DNA from: an uncultured Alphaproteobacteria bacterium
Lineage (GTDB): Bacteria; Pseudomonadota; Alphaproteobacteria; Caulobacterales; Caulobacteraceae
Direction: 5' to 3'
Length of the DNA stretch: 8,046 nucleotides
NCBI GenBank assembly: GCA_903928755.1
Contig: CAIYSH010000115.1
Coordinates: forward strand, 1 to 8,046
Notes under the pieces: generated by a model
What the model was told of the DNA's origin: nothing
The model's database searches: none
Seen by the model: the letters and a program-made list of their open reading frames with translations, nothing else
Translations under genes and position numbers: made by a program
Shown: positions 1-7,067 of the stretch, one piece after another
How positions within the stretch are numbered: position 1 is the first letter of the stretch
How the letters are laid out: the number at the start of each line of letters is the position of its first letter

Positions 1-860
1 ATCTTCCTGATGATCGCGTTATTGTCCTTGGCGTCGTTGTTGTCGCCACGGCTGTAATAGGTGCGCCAGACCTTTTCGCGCAGGTCGCGCTTGTCCGAAT
101 AGGTCAGGAAGGGGTCCATGGACGAACGGGTATTGAGCACGGCCCACTGATCCGTCTTGCCCCTCTGTTCGGCAGCAGAGGCCATGGCGGCCTTGATGTC
201 CGCCGGCAGGCCGGCCAGCTCGGCTTCGCTGGTCAGGAACAGGACATAGTCGGTCTCATCGGCCAGCAGGTTCTGGCTGAAGGTGGTGAAATAGCCCGCG
301 AGTTCCTGATTGATCTGCGCGACCCGGGATTTGTCAGCCGCGGAAAGGTTGGCACCGGCCCTGGTAAAGCGGTTCCAGTAGACCCAGACCAGCCTCTGCT
401 GTTCGGACGTCAGGGTTTTGCGGTCATTGTAAACCGCATTGATCCGGGCAAAGAGCGCCGGGTTCTGGATAATCCTGTCATAATGCGCGGCCAGCAGGGG
501 TTCGAGGGCCGTCTCGACCTCCTGGATCTCCGGGGTCGACAGGGTGCCGGTCCAGATACTGTAGAAGGTTCCGACCCGCAGGCTGATCTGACCGGATTTT
601 TCCAGGGCAAGTATGGTGTTCTCAAAGGTCGGCAGGCTCCTGGCCTCGGCAATGGCGGACACTTCGGCCAGCTCGGCCGTCATGGCCTGTTTCATGGCGG
701 GCACGAAGTCGGACACCTTGACCTTGTCAAAGGCGGGAACCCCGCCAAAGGGCCCCGTCCAGGGCTGGGTCATGGATATCGGCCCGGCTTCAGCGCCGCG
801 GGGCAGGGCTGAAGTTGCGGCCAGGGCGGCGGATGCGGCCAGGAAACTGCGCCTTTTCAT
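1..860 (-). CDS. dcp: M3 family metallopeptidase, peptidyl-dipeptidase Dcp type (partial, C-terminus outside window)
   Basis: Zinc oligopeptidase that, by family, releases dipeptides from the C-terminus of short peptides. The start codon is the complement of 858-860, and 286 codons are open to the window edge. The N-terminus MKRRSFLAASAALAA has a twin-arginine motif (RRSFL, residues 3-7), a hydrophobic stretch and a possible signal peptidase site after AEA (residues 23-25), so Tat export to the periplasm is likely. The following segment matches the helical N-terminal half of Dcp/oligopeptidase A proteins: FENTILALEKSG, TLSTPEIQEVE, NPALFARI and, near the edge, LREKVWRTYYSRGDNND. The HExxH zinc site lies in the missing C-terminal half and cannot be checked. 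A GGAG ribosome binding site (866-869) sits 5 bases before the ATG and supports this start. The gene is divergent from murI. Family is firm; dcp rather than another M3 oligopeptidase is likely but not proven. Confidence 0.88.
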   Translation of the reverse strand, partial: MKRRSFLAASAALAATSALPRGAEAGPISMTQPWTGPFGGVPAFDKVKVSDFVPAMKQAMTAELAEVSAIAEARSLPTFENTILALEKSGQISLRVGTFYSIWTGTLSTPEIQEVETALEPLLAAHYDRIIQNPALFARINAVYNDRKTLTSEQQRLVWVYWNRFTRAGANLSAADKSRVAQINQELAGYFTTFSQNLLADETDYVLFLTSEAELAGLPADIKAAMASAAEQRGKTDQWAVLNTRSSMDPFLTYSDKRDLREKVWRTYYSRGDNNDAKDNNAIIRK

Positions 861-1077
861 GGAAACTCCAAACTCACTGGTTTGCGGCTGCGTCGCCGCG
901 ATCGGCGCCAGACTAGAGGGTGTGCCGGTAGGTGGGAACAGGTCATCGGATCGAAACGCACACCAGCATCTCGAATCAGGGGCCCTGGCTGCAGACCGAA
1001 GATCATATTCCGGCGGGTGTTCCCCAGGTCGCGTGTGGGCGCTGGTCTTGGAGCCTCAGGTCCGGTAATTCCACCGC
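861..1077. other. Divergent intergenic region between the M3 peptidase gene and murI
   Basis: These 217 bases separate two genes read in opposite directions and should hold both promoters. On the minus strand a CTCTAGTC box (about 911-918) could be a -10 element for the peptidase gene, giving a leader of roughly 45 bases, but no good -35 lies at the right distance. No clear promoter or strong Shine-Dalgarno is visible for murI. A stop codon TAA at 1066-1068 in the murI frame excludes an earlier murI start. Open frames crossing this stretch have no recognisable protein features. No tRNA or structured RNA was recognised. Confidence 0.6.
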
Positions 1078-1929
1078 ATGGCGATTGGTGTCTTTGATTC
1101 CGGAATCGGCGGTTTGACCGTCCATCGAAAGCTGGTGGACCGGCTTCCGCAGGCAGACCTCATCTATCTCGCCGACCAGGCCAATACCCCCTATGGCGGC
1201 AAGGATGGCGAGGCCATTGTCGATCTGACCCGGGCGGGGTGTGAGCGGCTGTTCTCGGCAGGTTGCGATCTGGTGGTTCTGGCCTGCAATACCGCCTCGG
1301 CCATCGCCCTGCGGCGGCTGCAGCAGACCTGGCTGCCGGACTGTCGGAGGACGCTTGGGCGGCCGGTGAATATCCTGGGTCTGATCGTGCCCACGATCGA
1401 GGCCGCCACCGGCATGCCCTGGGAGCACGAGGCCGAGCGCCGGGGCGACAAGGTTGAAAAGCTGGACATTCTGGCGGTGTTTTCGACGCCGGCCACGGCC
1501 CGCTCGCGGGTCTACGAGATTGAGATCGACAAGCGGCGACAGGATGTGGCGGTGTTTGTCGAGCCCTGTCCCAACCTCGCCACCCTGATCGAGACCGGGG
1601 CCGGAGCGGTGGAGCTGGCGACGGAGGTCGAGCGTCACGTTAAGTCCGTCAGCGCCCGGATCGGCCGACCACCGGATCGCGCCATCCTCGGCTGCACGCA
1701 CTATGAAATGGTCGCAGACATGTTCCGCGCGGCCCTGCCACCTGGAACACCCTTGATCCACCAACCCCAGGCAACCGCTGACGCCCTGGTCGATTATCTT
1801 GCCAAGCACCCCCAGTATGATGTGGGGTCTTCAGGTCATCGCCAGTTCCTCACCACCGGCCGGCCGGGTGCCCAGCACATGCTCGCCGAAACCTTCTGGG
1901 GCGGACCCTTGAGCTTCGGGCAGGCCTGA
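1078..1929 (+). CDS. murI: Glutamate racemase MurI
   Basis: Cytoplasmic, cofactor-independent enzyme that interconverts L- and D-glutamate, supplying D-Glu for peptidoglycan (added to UDP-MurNAc-L-Ala by MurD). The 283-residue protein shows the family pattern: VFDSGIGGLTV with Asp7, the substrate-site stretch NTPYGGK near residue 40, ACNTASA with catalytic Cys70, and ILGCTHYE with catalytic Cys206 and His208. Residues about 111-131 (GMPWEHEAERRGDKVEKLD) form a charged insertion before the second domain that short MurI proteins such as those of Bacillus seem to lack; I infer it is lineage-specific. The ATG at 1078 is chosen because an in-frame stop lies at 1066-1068 and the DSGIGG motif begins at residue 7. 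The Shine-Dalgarno is weak. oxyR begins four bases after the stop, so the two are probably cotranscribed. Confidence 0.96.
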   Translation: MAIGVFDSGIGGLTVHRKLVDRLPQADLIYLADQANTPYGGKDGEAIVDLTRAGCERLFSAGCDLVVLACNTASAIALRRLQQTWLPDCRRTLGRPVNILGLIVPTIEAATGMPWEHEAERRGDKVEKLDILAVFSTPATARSRVYEIEIDKRRQDVAVFVEPCPNLATLIETGAGAVELATEVERHVKSVSARIGRPPDRAILGCTHYEMVADMFRAALPPGTPLIHQPQATADALVDYLAKHPQYDVGSSGHRQFLTTGRPGAQHMLAETFWGGPLSFGQA

Positions 1930-1933
1930 GCCC

Positions 1934-2833
1934 ATGCTGCCCACCCTGCGCCAGTTGCAATACCTGAAGCTGCTGGCCGAGCACGGTGCCTTCGGCAAGG
2001 CGGCAGACGCCGCACATGTTACCCAGCCCACCCTGTCAGCAGGCATCCAGGAACTGGAAAAAATCCTCGGTGCCCCGGTGGTGGATCGCACCCGCTCCGG
2101 CTTCATCCTCACCGCTGTCGGTGAGGCAGCCCTGGCCCGCGCCCATGTCATACTGAACGAAGCCGAAGAGCTGGTGCAGGCGGCACGGAATGCCGGTCAG
2201 CCCCTGACCGGCCGGTTCCGGCTGGGGGTGATCCCAACCATTGCCCCCTTCCTGCTGCCCCGGGCCCTGCCGGTTCTCCGGGCCAGATTTCCCGGTCTGA
2301 AACTGTTCCTGCGGGAAGACCTGACCCAGAGACTGATCGCCTCCCTGCGCGCCGGACAGCTTGATGCCGCCCTGATCGCCCTGCCCTTCGATACGACCGG
2401 CCTGACCTGCGCCCATGTTTCTGATGATGAGCTCATGGCCGCCCTGCCGGCCAATCACCGGCTGGCCGGGCTTTCAGAAATGACGGCCCTGGCGCTGGAG
2501 GGCGAAGACCTGATCCTGCTGGAAGATGGTCACTGCCTTCGGGATCATGCCCTGGCGGCCTGCGGCCTGCGGCCACCCAAGGCCACCGGCGATGAGGAAG
2601 CCTTTGCGGCCACATCCCTGCCGACCCTGGTGCAGATGGTGGGTTCAGGTCTGGGGGTCAGCTTCCTGCCGGCCATGTCGGTGACGGCCGGCCTGATCGA
2701 CAGTGCCCCCGTGACCATCCGCCCCCTGGGCTCCCAGCATCCCAGCCGCGAGATCGTCGTCGCCTGGCGTCAGGGGTCCAGCCGCGGGACAGAGGGCCAG
2801 CTGCTGGCCAGGGTCCTCCAGGACATTCCCTGA
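1934..2833 (+). CDS. oxyR: LysR-type hydrogen peroxide sensor and regulator OxyR
   Basis: Cytoplasmic transcription factor that forms an intramolecular disulfide with H2O2 and then activates antioxidant genes. The 299-residue protein has a LysR winged helix-turn-helix at about residues 5-64 (LRQLQYLKLLAEHGAFGKAA, then HVTQPTLSAGIQELE) and a substrate-binding-like sensor domain from about 92. The OxyR-specific signature is present: EDGHCLRDHALAACG places Cys201 and Cys210 nine residues apart, as Cys199 and Cys208 are in the E. coli protein. Thr102 in IPTIAPFLLP, Thr131 in the LREDLTQRL segment and Arg272 in SREIVVAW fall where OxyR has peroxide-site residues. This separates it from ordinary LysR regulators. 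It lies four bases after murI, with GGGCAGG about 9 bases before the ATG as a modest ribosome binding site. No katG, ahpC or OxyR operator was seen nearby. It converges on the S9A peptidase gene. Confidence 0.95.
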   Translation: MLPTLRQLQYLKLLAEHGAFGKAADAAHVTQPTLSAGIQELEKILGAPVVDRTRSGFILTAVGEAALARAHVILNEAEELVQAARNAGQPLTGRFRLGVIPTIAPFLLPRALPVLRARFPGLKLFLREDLTQRLIASLRAGQLDAALIALPFDTTGLTCAHVSDDELMAALPANHRLAGLSEMTALALEGEDLILLEDGHCLRDHALAACGLRPPKATGDEEAFAATSLPTLVQMVGSGLGVSFLPAMSVTAGLIDSAPVTIRPLGSQHPSREIVVAWRQGSSRGTEGQLLARVLQDIP

Positions 2834-2850
2834 GGGACGTGACGGACCCT
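2810..2850. terminator. Inverted repeat across the convergent oxyR / S9A peptidase gene ends
   Basis: AGGGTCC (2810-2816) and GGACCCT (2844-2850) are perfect 7-base complements enclosing 27 bases. Inside are smaller complements, GTCC/GGAC (2813-2816 with 2821-2824) and TCCCT-G-AGGGA (2827-2837). The repeat covers the stop codons of both genes, whose gap is only 15 bases (2834-2848). No T-run follows on either strand and the loop is long, so an intrinsic terminator is only possible. Chance pairing in GC-rich DNA is a real alternative. Confidence 0.25.
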
Positions 2851-4912
2851 AGTCCATCAGTTTCTGGGCCAGATAGACATAGTGCCGGGCCCAGCGACGG
2901 GCGTTCAGCTCCGGATCGGCGTCATTGGCGTGCCCCCCGAAGGTCTGCTCGTAATAGAGATAGGGGACACCCATGGCCCGCAGCCTGGCCGCAAACTTGC
3001 GGGCATGTCCCGGGTGGACCCGGTCATCCCGGGTGTTGGTGGTGATGTAGGCCTCGGGATACTTCACCCCGGCCTTCAGGTTCTGATAGGCGGAATAGGC
3101 GCCGATGAAGGCGGCTTCGGCCGGGACATCGGGGTCGCCATATTCGGAAATCCAGGACGATCCGGCCGACAGCCTGTGATAGCGCAGCATGTCGATCAGC
3201 GGGCTCTCGACGACCACGGCAGTCCAGAGCTCGGGATGCTGGGTCATGGAGACGGTGGTCAGGACCCCGCCGTTCGAACGGCCATAAATGCCCAGACGCC
3301 GGGGCGAGGTCAGTCCCCTGGCCGTCATGTCCCGGGCTATGGCGGCAAAGTCATCAAAGGCCAGCTGGCGTTTGTCCCGCAGCACGGCCTCATGCCAGGC
3401 CGGGCCGAATTCCCCGCCGCCGCGGATGTTGGCAATCACATAGGCCCCACCGCGTTCCAGCCAGATCCGGCCCATTTCCGGCAGGTAGACCGGTGGCTTG
3501 GACAGCTCGAAGCCACCATAGCCATACATCAGGGTCGGGGTTGAGCCGTCCAGTTTCGCGGCCTTGGGACGGACGATGAAGTAAGGAATTTGAACGCCGT
3601 CGGATGAGGTCGCCCAATACTGCTCGACCACATCCTTCGCGGCATCAAACTGGGCGGGCAGATCCTTGACCTTGCCCGTGACGCCCGTCGCAGCGTCCGC
3701 AAGCCAGAGGCTGGGCGGGTCGAGGAAGCCTTCAGCCGAGACGAAGATCTGATCGTCCGTGGCATTCAGGGCCTGGATCTGGAAGCTTGAGTCCCTGGGC
3801 AGGTTCAGGGTCTCGCCGACCCACTGGCCGCGGGCCAGGTCAAAAACCTGGACGCGTCCCTTCACCTCGTCCAGCAGGTTGATCACCACCTTGCCGGCCG
3901 TCGTCTCCACCGACTGTATGGCCTGTCGCGGCCCCGGCTGGAACACGATCTCGGGGGTCGGCCCGAGGTCAGACAACCTGTAGGCAATCACCGATCCTGC
4001 CTTGGCACCCTGCCAGTCATCCTTGAGCGTAAAGACCAGGCGGCCATTCACATAGCCGTCGAACTGGGACTTGAGCGGCAGGGGGATGCGGACCCGCCGA
4101 CCCTCCTTCCAGAGATAGAACTCGGTCCTGAAATAGGCCACTTCACGCCGCAGGACGACGCCGTCGGTCCTGCCGTTCCGGCCATGCAGGACAGAGAAGC
4201 CGACGCCCATATCGGACTTTTCCGCCTGATAGACCACCGATGAAGCGCCGGTGCGCGAGACCGTCTTCACCACCAGCGGATAGCCTGAACTGGACAGGTC
4301 GGCGGAATTCCAGTCCCGCGCCGAAATCAGGGTGTCAGGGTCGAGCCAGTCATTGGACTGCTTGCTGGCCGGGGCGGTGAAGCCGCCTGCGACAAACTTC
4401 CGCGTGCGGGTATCGAATTCGCGGATCTCCACCGCGTCACTGCCACCATCCGACAGGCGCACCAGACAGACCGCTTCATCGGGTTGCCGGCAGGTTGCGC
4501 CCTTCCAGATCCAGTTGCGTCCCTCGCCGCTGGACAGCGCATCAAGGTCCAGCAGGGTTTCCCATTGCGGGGCGTTTGACCGGAAGGCAGTCAGGGTGGT
4601 GTGGCGCCAGATCCCGTGGACATGGGTCCCGTCCTGCCAGAAATTGTCCACGCCACCCGCCCTGAAGTCTGGCCAGGGGATGCGGTCGGCCGAGGTGAAA
4701 ATGCTCCGCGCCTGATTGTGGAAGGTCTCGTATCGGGGGTCAGCCTCCAGCCGGTTTGCCGTCCTGGCATTTTCTGCAGCGACCCAGGCCAGGGAACCCG
4801 GTGAGTCAATCTCTTCGAGATTCAGGAAGGGATCGGCTTGCTGGGCCGGGGCAGACGTTCCGGAAAGGGCGAAAATACCGGCGCAGGCCAGAGCCAAAAG
4901 AGTGCTTTTCAT
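2849..4912 (-). CDS. Exported prolyl oligopeptidase family (S9A) serine peptidase
   Basis: Serine peptidase expected to cut short peptides, classically after proline, probably in the periplasm. From the ATG at 4910-4912 the protein has 687 residues and starts with a signal peptide: MKS, a hydrophobic core LLALACAGIFAL, then a possible cleavage near SAPAQQA. A beta-propeller-like region fills roughly residues 60-440 and an alpha/beta hydrolase domain follows. Family blocks are clear: GYGGFELSKPP, NIRGGGEFGPAWH, GRSNGG with nucleophile Ser546, the RDDRVHPGHARKF block with the catalytic Asp at 629 or 630, and GGHAND with His661. The nucleophile motif is GRSNGG where many relatives have GGSNGG. 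An in-frame GTG at 4963, preceded by a good Shine-Dalgarno, would add 17 residues; I prefer the ATG because the signal peptide then begins normally. The gene is divergent from dapF and convergent with oxyR. Substrate is not known from sequence. Confidence 0.92.
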   Translation of the reverse strand: MKSTLLALACAGIFALSGTSAPAQQADPFLNLEEIDSPGSLAWVAAENARTANRLEADPRYETFHNQARSIFTSADRIPWPDFRAGGVDNFWQDGTHVHGIWRHTTLTAFRSNAPQWETLLDLDALSSGEGRNWIWKGATCRQPDEAVCLVRLSDGGSDAVEIREFDTRTRKFVAGGFTAPASKQSNDWLDPDTLISARDWNSADLSSSGYPLVVKTVSRTGASSVVYQAEKSDMGVGFSVLHGRNGRTDGVVLRREVAYFRTEFYLWKEGRRVRIPLPLKSQFDGYVNGRLVFTLKDDWQGAKAGSVIAYRLSDLGPTPEIVFQPGPRQAIQSVETTAGKVVINLLDEVKGRVQVFDLARGQWVGETLNLPRDSSFQIQALNATDDQIFVSAEGFLDPPSLWLADAATGVTGKVKDLPAQFDAAKDVVEQYWATSSDGVQIPYFIVRPKAAKLDGSTPTLMYGYGGFELSKPPVYLPEMGRIWLERGGAYVIANIRGGGEFGPAWHEAVLRDKRQLAFDDFAAIARDMTARGLTSPRRLGIYGRSNGGVLTTVSMTQHPELWTAVVVESPLIDMLRYHRLSAGSSWISEYGDPDVPAEAAFIGAYSAYQNLKAGVKYPEAYITTNTRDDRVHPGHARKFAARLRAMGVPYLYYEQTFGGHANDADPELNARRWARHYVYLAQKLMD

Positions 4913-4954
4913 GACCGGAGCCGGGACCGCCTGTACTGATTTGTTGCGTGCAAG

Positions 4955-4983
4955 GTGATCCACGAAGATTTCTCACCTATAAA
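4955..4983 (+). promoter_or_regulatory. Candidate promoter for dapF, nearly leaderless
   Basis: TATAAA at 4978-4983, in the context CCTATAAAC, resembles the Caulobacter -10 pattern GCTANAWC. A weak -35 candidate GTGATC (4955-4960) lies 17 bases upstream and matches three of six TTGACA positions. Transcription would begin near 4989-4991, only a few bases before the dapF ATG at 4993. No Shine-Dalgarno precedes that ATG, which fits a leaderless or nearly leaderless mRNA. This is inference from spacing and pattern. Confidence 0.4.
4972..4978 (-). promoter_or_regulatory. Candidate Shine-Dalgarno for an alternative GTG start of the S9A peptidase
   Basis: AGGTGAG on the minus strand lies 8 bases before an in-frame GTG (4961-4963). 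The preferred ATG (4910-4912) has no comparable site in front of it. If used, the protein would gain 17 residues (MDHLARNKSVQAVPAPV) ahead of the signal peptide, an unusually long n-region. The bases also overlap the candidate dapF -10 box on the other strand, so the match may be incidental. Confidence 0.3.
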
Positions 4984-4992
4984 CACATCATC

Positions 4993-5820
4993 ATGAGCCG
5001 TCCGTTTCTCAAAATGAACGGGCTCGGCAACGACTTTGTCGTGGTCGAGGCCCGCAGCCTGCCCTTTGAGCCCACTCCGGACGAGGTGCGTGCCCTGGCC
5101 CGGCGCGAGGGCGGAATCGGCTGTGACCAGGTGATCTCGATCGCGCCGGGTGGCGCGGACATGCCCCTGATCCGGTTCTGGAATGCGGACGGTGACGAGG
5201 TCGGGGCCTGCGGAAATGGCTCGCGCTGTGTGGCCTGGCTGCTCATGGAAGCGACCGGCAGCGATGCCGTCAGCTTCGAGACCCGGGGCGGCCAGCTCCA
5301 GGCCTGGCGGGCGGGCGATATGAAAGTCAGTGTCGATATGGGCCCGCCGCGCCTGCGCTGGGACGAGATTCCCCTGGCCGAGGAGATGGACACCCGGGGC
5401 ATAGAGCTTCAGGTCGGACCGATCGATGCACCCCTGCTGCACACCCCCGGCTGCGTCTCCATGGGCAATCCTCATGTGGTGTTCTTCGTCGCTGATATCG
5501 AGACGGCGCCCGTACGCGAAGTCGGGCCGCTGATCGAACACCACATGCTGTTCCCGGAAGGGGTCAATGTCGGCTTCGCCCAGATCAGGGCCAGGGACCA
5601 CATCCGGCTGCGGGTCTGGGAACGGGGGGCTGGCCTGACAAAGGCCTGTGGCACCGGGGCCTGCGCCGCCCTGGTCGCGGCGGCGCGTCGGGGGCTGACC
5701 GACCGCAGGGCCACCCTAGAGCTGGATGGCGGCGAACTGGTCATCGAATGGCGGGAAACCGACAATCACGTGATCATGACCGGCCCGGTGGCCATGGAAT
5801 TCCAGGGTCGGTTGCCGTGA
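4993..5820 (+). CDS. dapF: Diaminopimelate epimerase DapF
   Basis: Cytoplasmic enzyme that converts LL-diaminopimelate to meso-diaminopimelate, the last shared step of lysine and peptidoglycan precursor synthesis; it needs no cofactor and uses two cysteines. The 275-residue protein shows the family blocks MNGLGNDFVVV (residues 8-18), GACGNGSRC with Cys73, GNPHVVFFV, and TKACGTGACAA with Cys219, the two cysteines being the acid/base pair. The two homologous halves of the fold each carry one of these blocks. The ATG at 4993 is preferred over an in-frame ATG at 4948, because the protein then starts MSRPFLKMNGLGNDF as the family does; the extra 15 residues have no family counterpart. Its stop overlaps the start of mtaB in GTGA, so translation is probably coupled. 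It is divergent from the S9A peptidase gene. Confidence 0.96.
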   Translation: MSRPFLKMNGLGNDFVVVEARSLPFEPTPDEVRALARREGGIGCDQVISIAPGGADMPLIRFWNADGDEVGACGNGSRCVAWLLMEATGSDAVSFETRGGQLQAWRAGDMKVSVDMGPPRLRWDEIPLAEEMDTRGIELQVGPIDAPLLHTPGCVSMGNPHVVFFVADIETAPVREVGPLIEHHMLFPEGVNVGFAQIRARDHIRLRVWERGAGLTKACGTGACAALVAAARRGLTDRRATLELDGGELVIEWRETDNHVIMTGPVAMEFQGRLP

Positions 5821-7067
5821 CAGACCGGGTCGATATCGTCACCTTCGGCTGCCGCCTCAATGCCTATGAGAGCGAGGTGATCCGGGCCCGTGCAGCGGAA
5901 GACGGCCTGGAGAATGCGGTGGTCTTCAACACCTGTGCCGTGACCGCCGAGGCCGTCCGCCAGGCCCGCCAGGCGATCCGCAAGGCCCGCCGGGAACGGC
6001 CCGACGCCAGGCTCATCGTCACCGGTTGCGCGGCCCAGATTGATCCCAAGGCCTTTGCCGACATGGCGGAGGTCGACCTTGTCCTGGGGAATACGGAAAA
6101 GGCCGCCAGGGGTTCCTATGCCGCATCAGCGCCGGAAGGCCGCGTGCGGGTCAATGACATCATGAGCGTGCGGGAAACCGCCGGTCACCTGATTGACGGG
6201 CTCAAGGACCGGGCCCGGGCCTATGTCGAGGTCCAGAACGGCTGTGACCACCGCTGCACCTTCTGCATCATCCCGTTCGGCCGAGGGAATTCACGGTCGG
6301 CGCCTGCGGGGGAAGTGGTCGACCAGATCCGCCGCCTGACATCACAGGGCTATCAGGAGGTCGTGCTCACCGGCGTTGATGTGACCAGCTGGGGGGCTGA
6401 CCTGCCCGGCCAGCCGAGCCTGGGCCAGCTTGTCGCCCGTATCCTGAAGCTGGTCCCGGACCTGCCGCGCCTGCGCCTGTCCTCCATCGACGCCGCCGAG
6501 ATCGACCCGGACCTCATGGCCTGCCTGGCCAGCGAAAAACGGCTCATGCCCTATCTGCACCTCTCCCTGCAGGCTGGCGATGACATGATCCTCAAGCGCA
6601 TGAAGCGCCGCCACAGCCGTGCCGACGCCCTGAAGCTGATCGCCGATGTGCGCGCCGTCCGCCCGGATGTGGCCTTCGGTGCCGACTTCATTGCGGGCTT
6701 CCCCACCGAGACCGAGGCCATGTTCGAAAACACCCTCTCGCTGGTGAGCCAAGCCGGTCTCGCCTTCCTGCATGTCTTTCCTTACAGCCCCCGGCCGGGA
6801 ACCCCGGCGGCGCGCATGCCGCCGGTCGCCCGACCCGTCGTCAAGGACCGGGCCGCGCGCCTGCGGGCTGCGGGCGAGGCCGCCCTGGTCCGGCATCTTC
6901 AGGGTCTGACGGGACGGACGGTTACAGGGCTCGTCGAGCGTGGAGGGATTGCGCGGGGTGAGGACTTTACCGAAATCGCCTTTGAAGGCGCGGGCGAAGT
7001 GGGCCGGATCGTGGACCTGAAGATCACGGGCTATTCCGGATCCCGCGCCCTGGCGGTTTCGGTCTGA
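5817..7067 (+). CDS. mtaB: tRNA t6A37 methylthiotransferase MtaB (radical SAM)
   Basis: Radical-SAM enzyme that adds a methylthio group to N6-threonylcarbamoyladenosine at position 37 of tRNAs reading ANN codons, stabilising codon pairing. The 416-residue protein has the three-part layout of the family. The N-terminal UPF0004 domain carries cluster cysteines Cys12 (TFGCRLNAYESEV), Cys40 (NTCAVTAEA) and Cys71 (VTGCAAQ). The radical-SAM core has GCDHRCTFCIIPFGRG with Cys143, Cys147 and Cys150, followed by LTGVDVTSWG, LSSIDAAEID and HLSLQAGDD. A C-terminal TRAM-like segment runs from about residue 355. The NAYESE and NTCAVT forms fit MtaB better than MiaB or RimO. The GTG start at 5817 overlaps the dapF stop by four bases (GTGA); an upstream in-frame ATG at 5748 would lie deep in dapF. 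The 3' end overlaps the opposing TRIC-family gene by 37 bases. Confidence 0.93.
   Translation: MTDRVDIVTFGCRLNAYESEVIRARAAEDGLENAVVFNTCAVTAEAVRQARQAIRKARRERPDARLIVTGCAAQIDPKAFADMAEVDLVLGNTEKAARGSYAASAPEGRVRVNDIMSVRETAGHLIDGLKDRARAYVEVQNGCDHRCTFCIIPFGRGNSRSAPAGEVVDQIRRLTSQGYQEVVLTGVDVTSWGADLPGQPSLGQLVARILKLVPDLPRLRLSSIDAAEIDPDLMACLASEKRLMPYLHLSLQAGDDMILKRMKRRHSRADALKLIADVRAVRPDVAFGADFIAGFPTETEAMFENTLSLVSQAGLAFLHVFPYSPRPGTPAARMPPVARPVVKDRAARLRAAGEAALVRHLQGLTGRTVTGLVERGGIARGEDFTEIAFEGAGEVGRIVDLKITGYSGSRALAVSV

Noticed and set aside
613..1068. 151-codon plus-strand open frame over the start of dcp and the dcp-murI gap
   Set aside because: Most of it is antisense to the Dcp signal peptide and N-terminal domain; the remainder has no recognisable feature.
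861..1077. OxyR binding site upstream of murI-oxyR
   Set aside because: I looked for spaced ATAG/CTAT half-sites (the four-part OxyR pattern) in the intergenic regions and found no convincing set; autoregulation is therefore not claimed.
861..1077. Small regulatory RNA or riboswitch between dcp and murI
   Set aside because: GC-rich sequence allows some pairing, but I saw no terminator, no known aptamer pattern and no clear promoter for an independent RNA.
1003..1809. 268-codon open frame on the minus strand across murI
   Set aside because: It is antisense to murI, whose catalytic motifs are intact; the translation is low-complexity and has no family features. Long open frames of this kind are expected opposite GC-rich genes.
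2882..3544. 220-codon open frame on the plus strand across the S9A peptidase gene
   Set aside because: Glycine- and proline-rich translation antisense to the conserved catalytic domain, with no motif and no supporting ribosome binding site.
4880..4912. Lipoprotein signal on the S9A peptidase (cysteine in LALACAG)
   Set aside because: The cysteine is only the tenth residue and the preceding residues do not fit the lipobox, so an ordinary signal peptide is more likely.
4909..5601. 230-codon open frame on the minus strand overlapping dapF and the S9A peptidase 5' end
   Set aside because: Antisense to the well-conserved dapF sequence and incompatible with the peptidase start; no recognisable domain.
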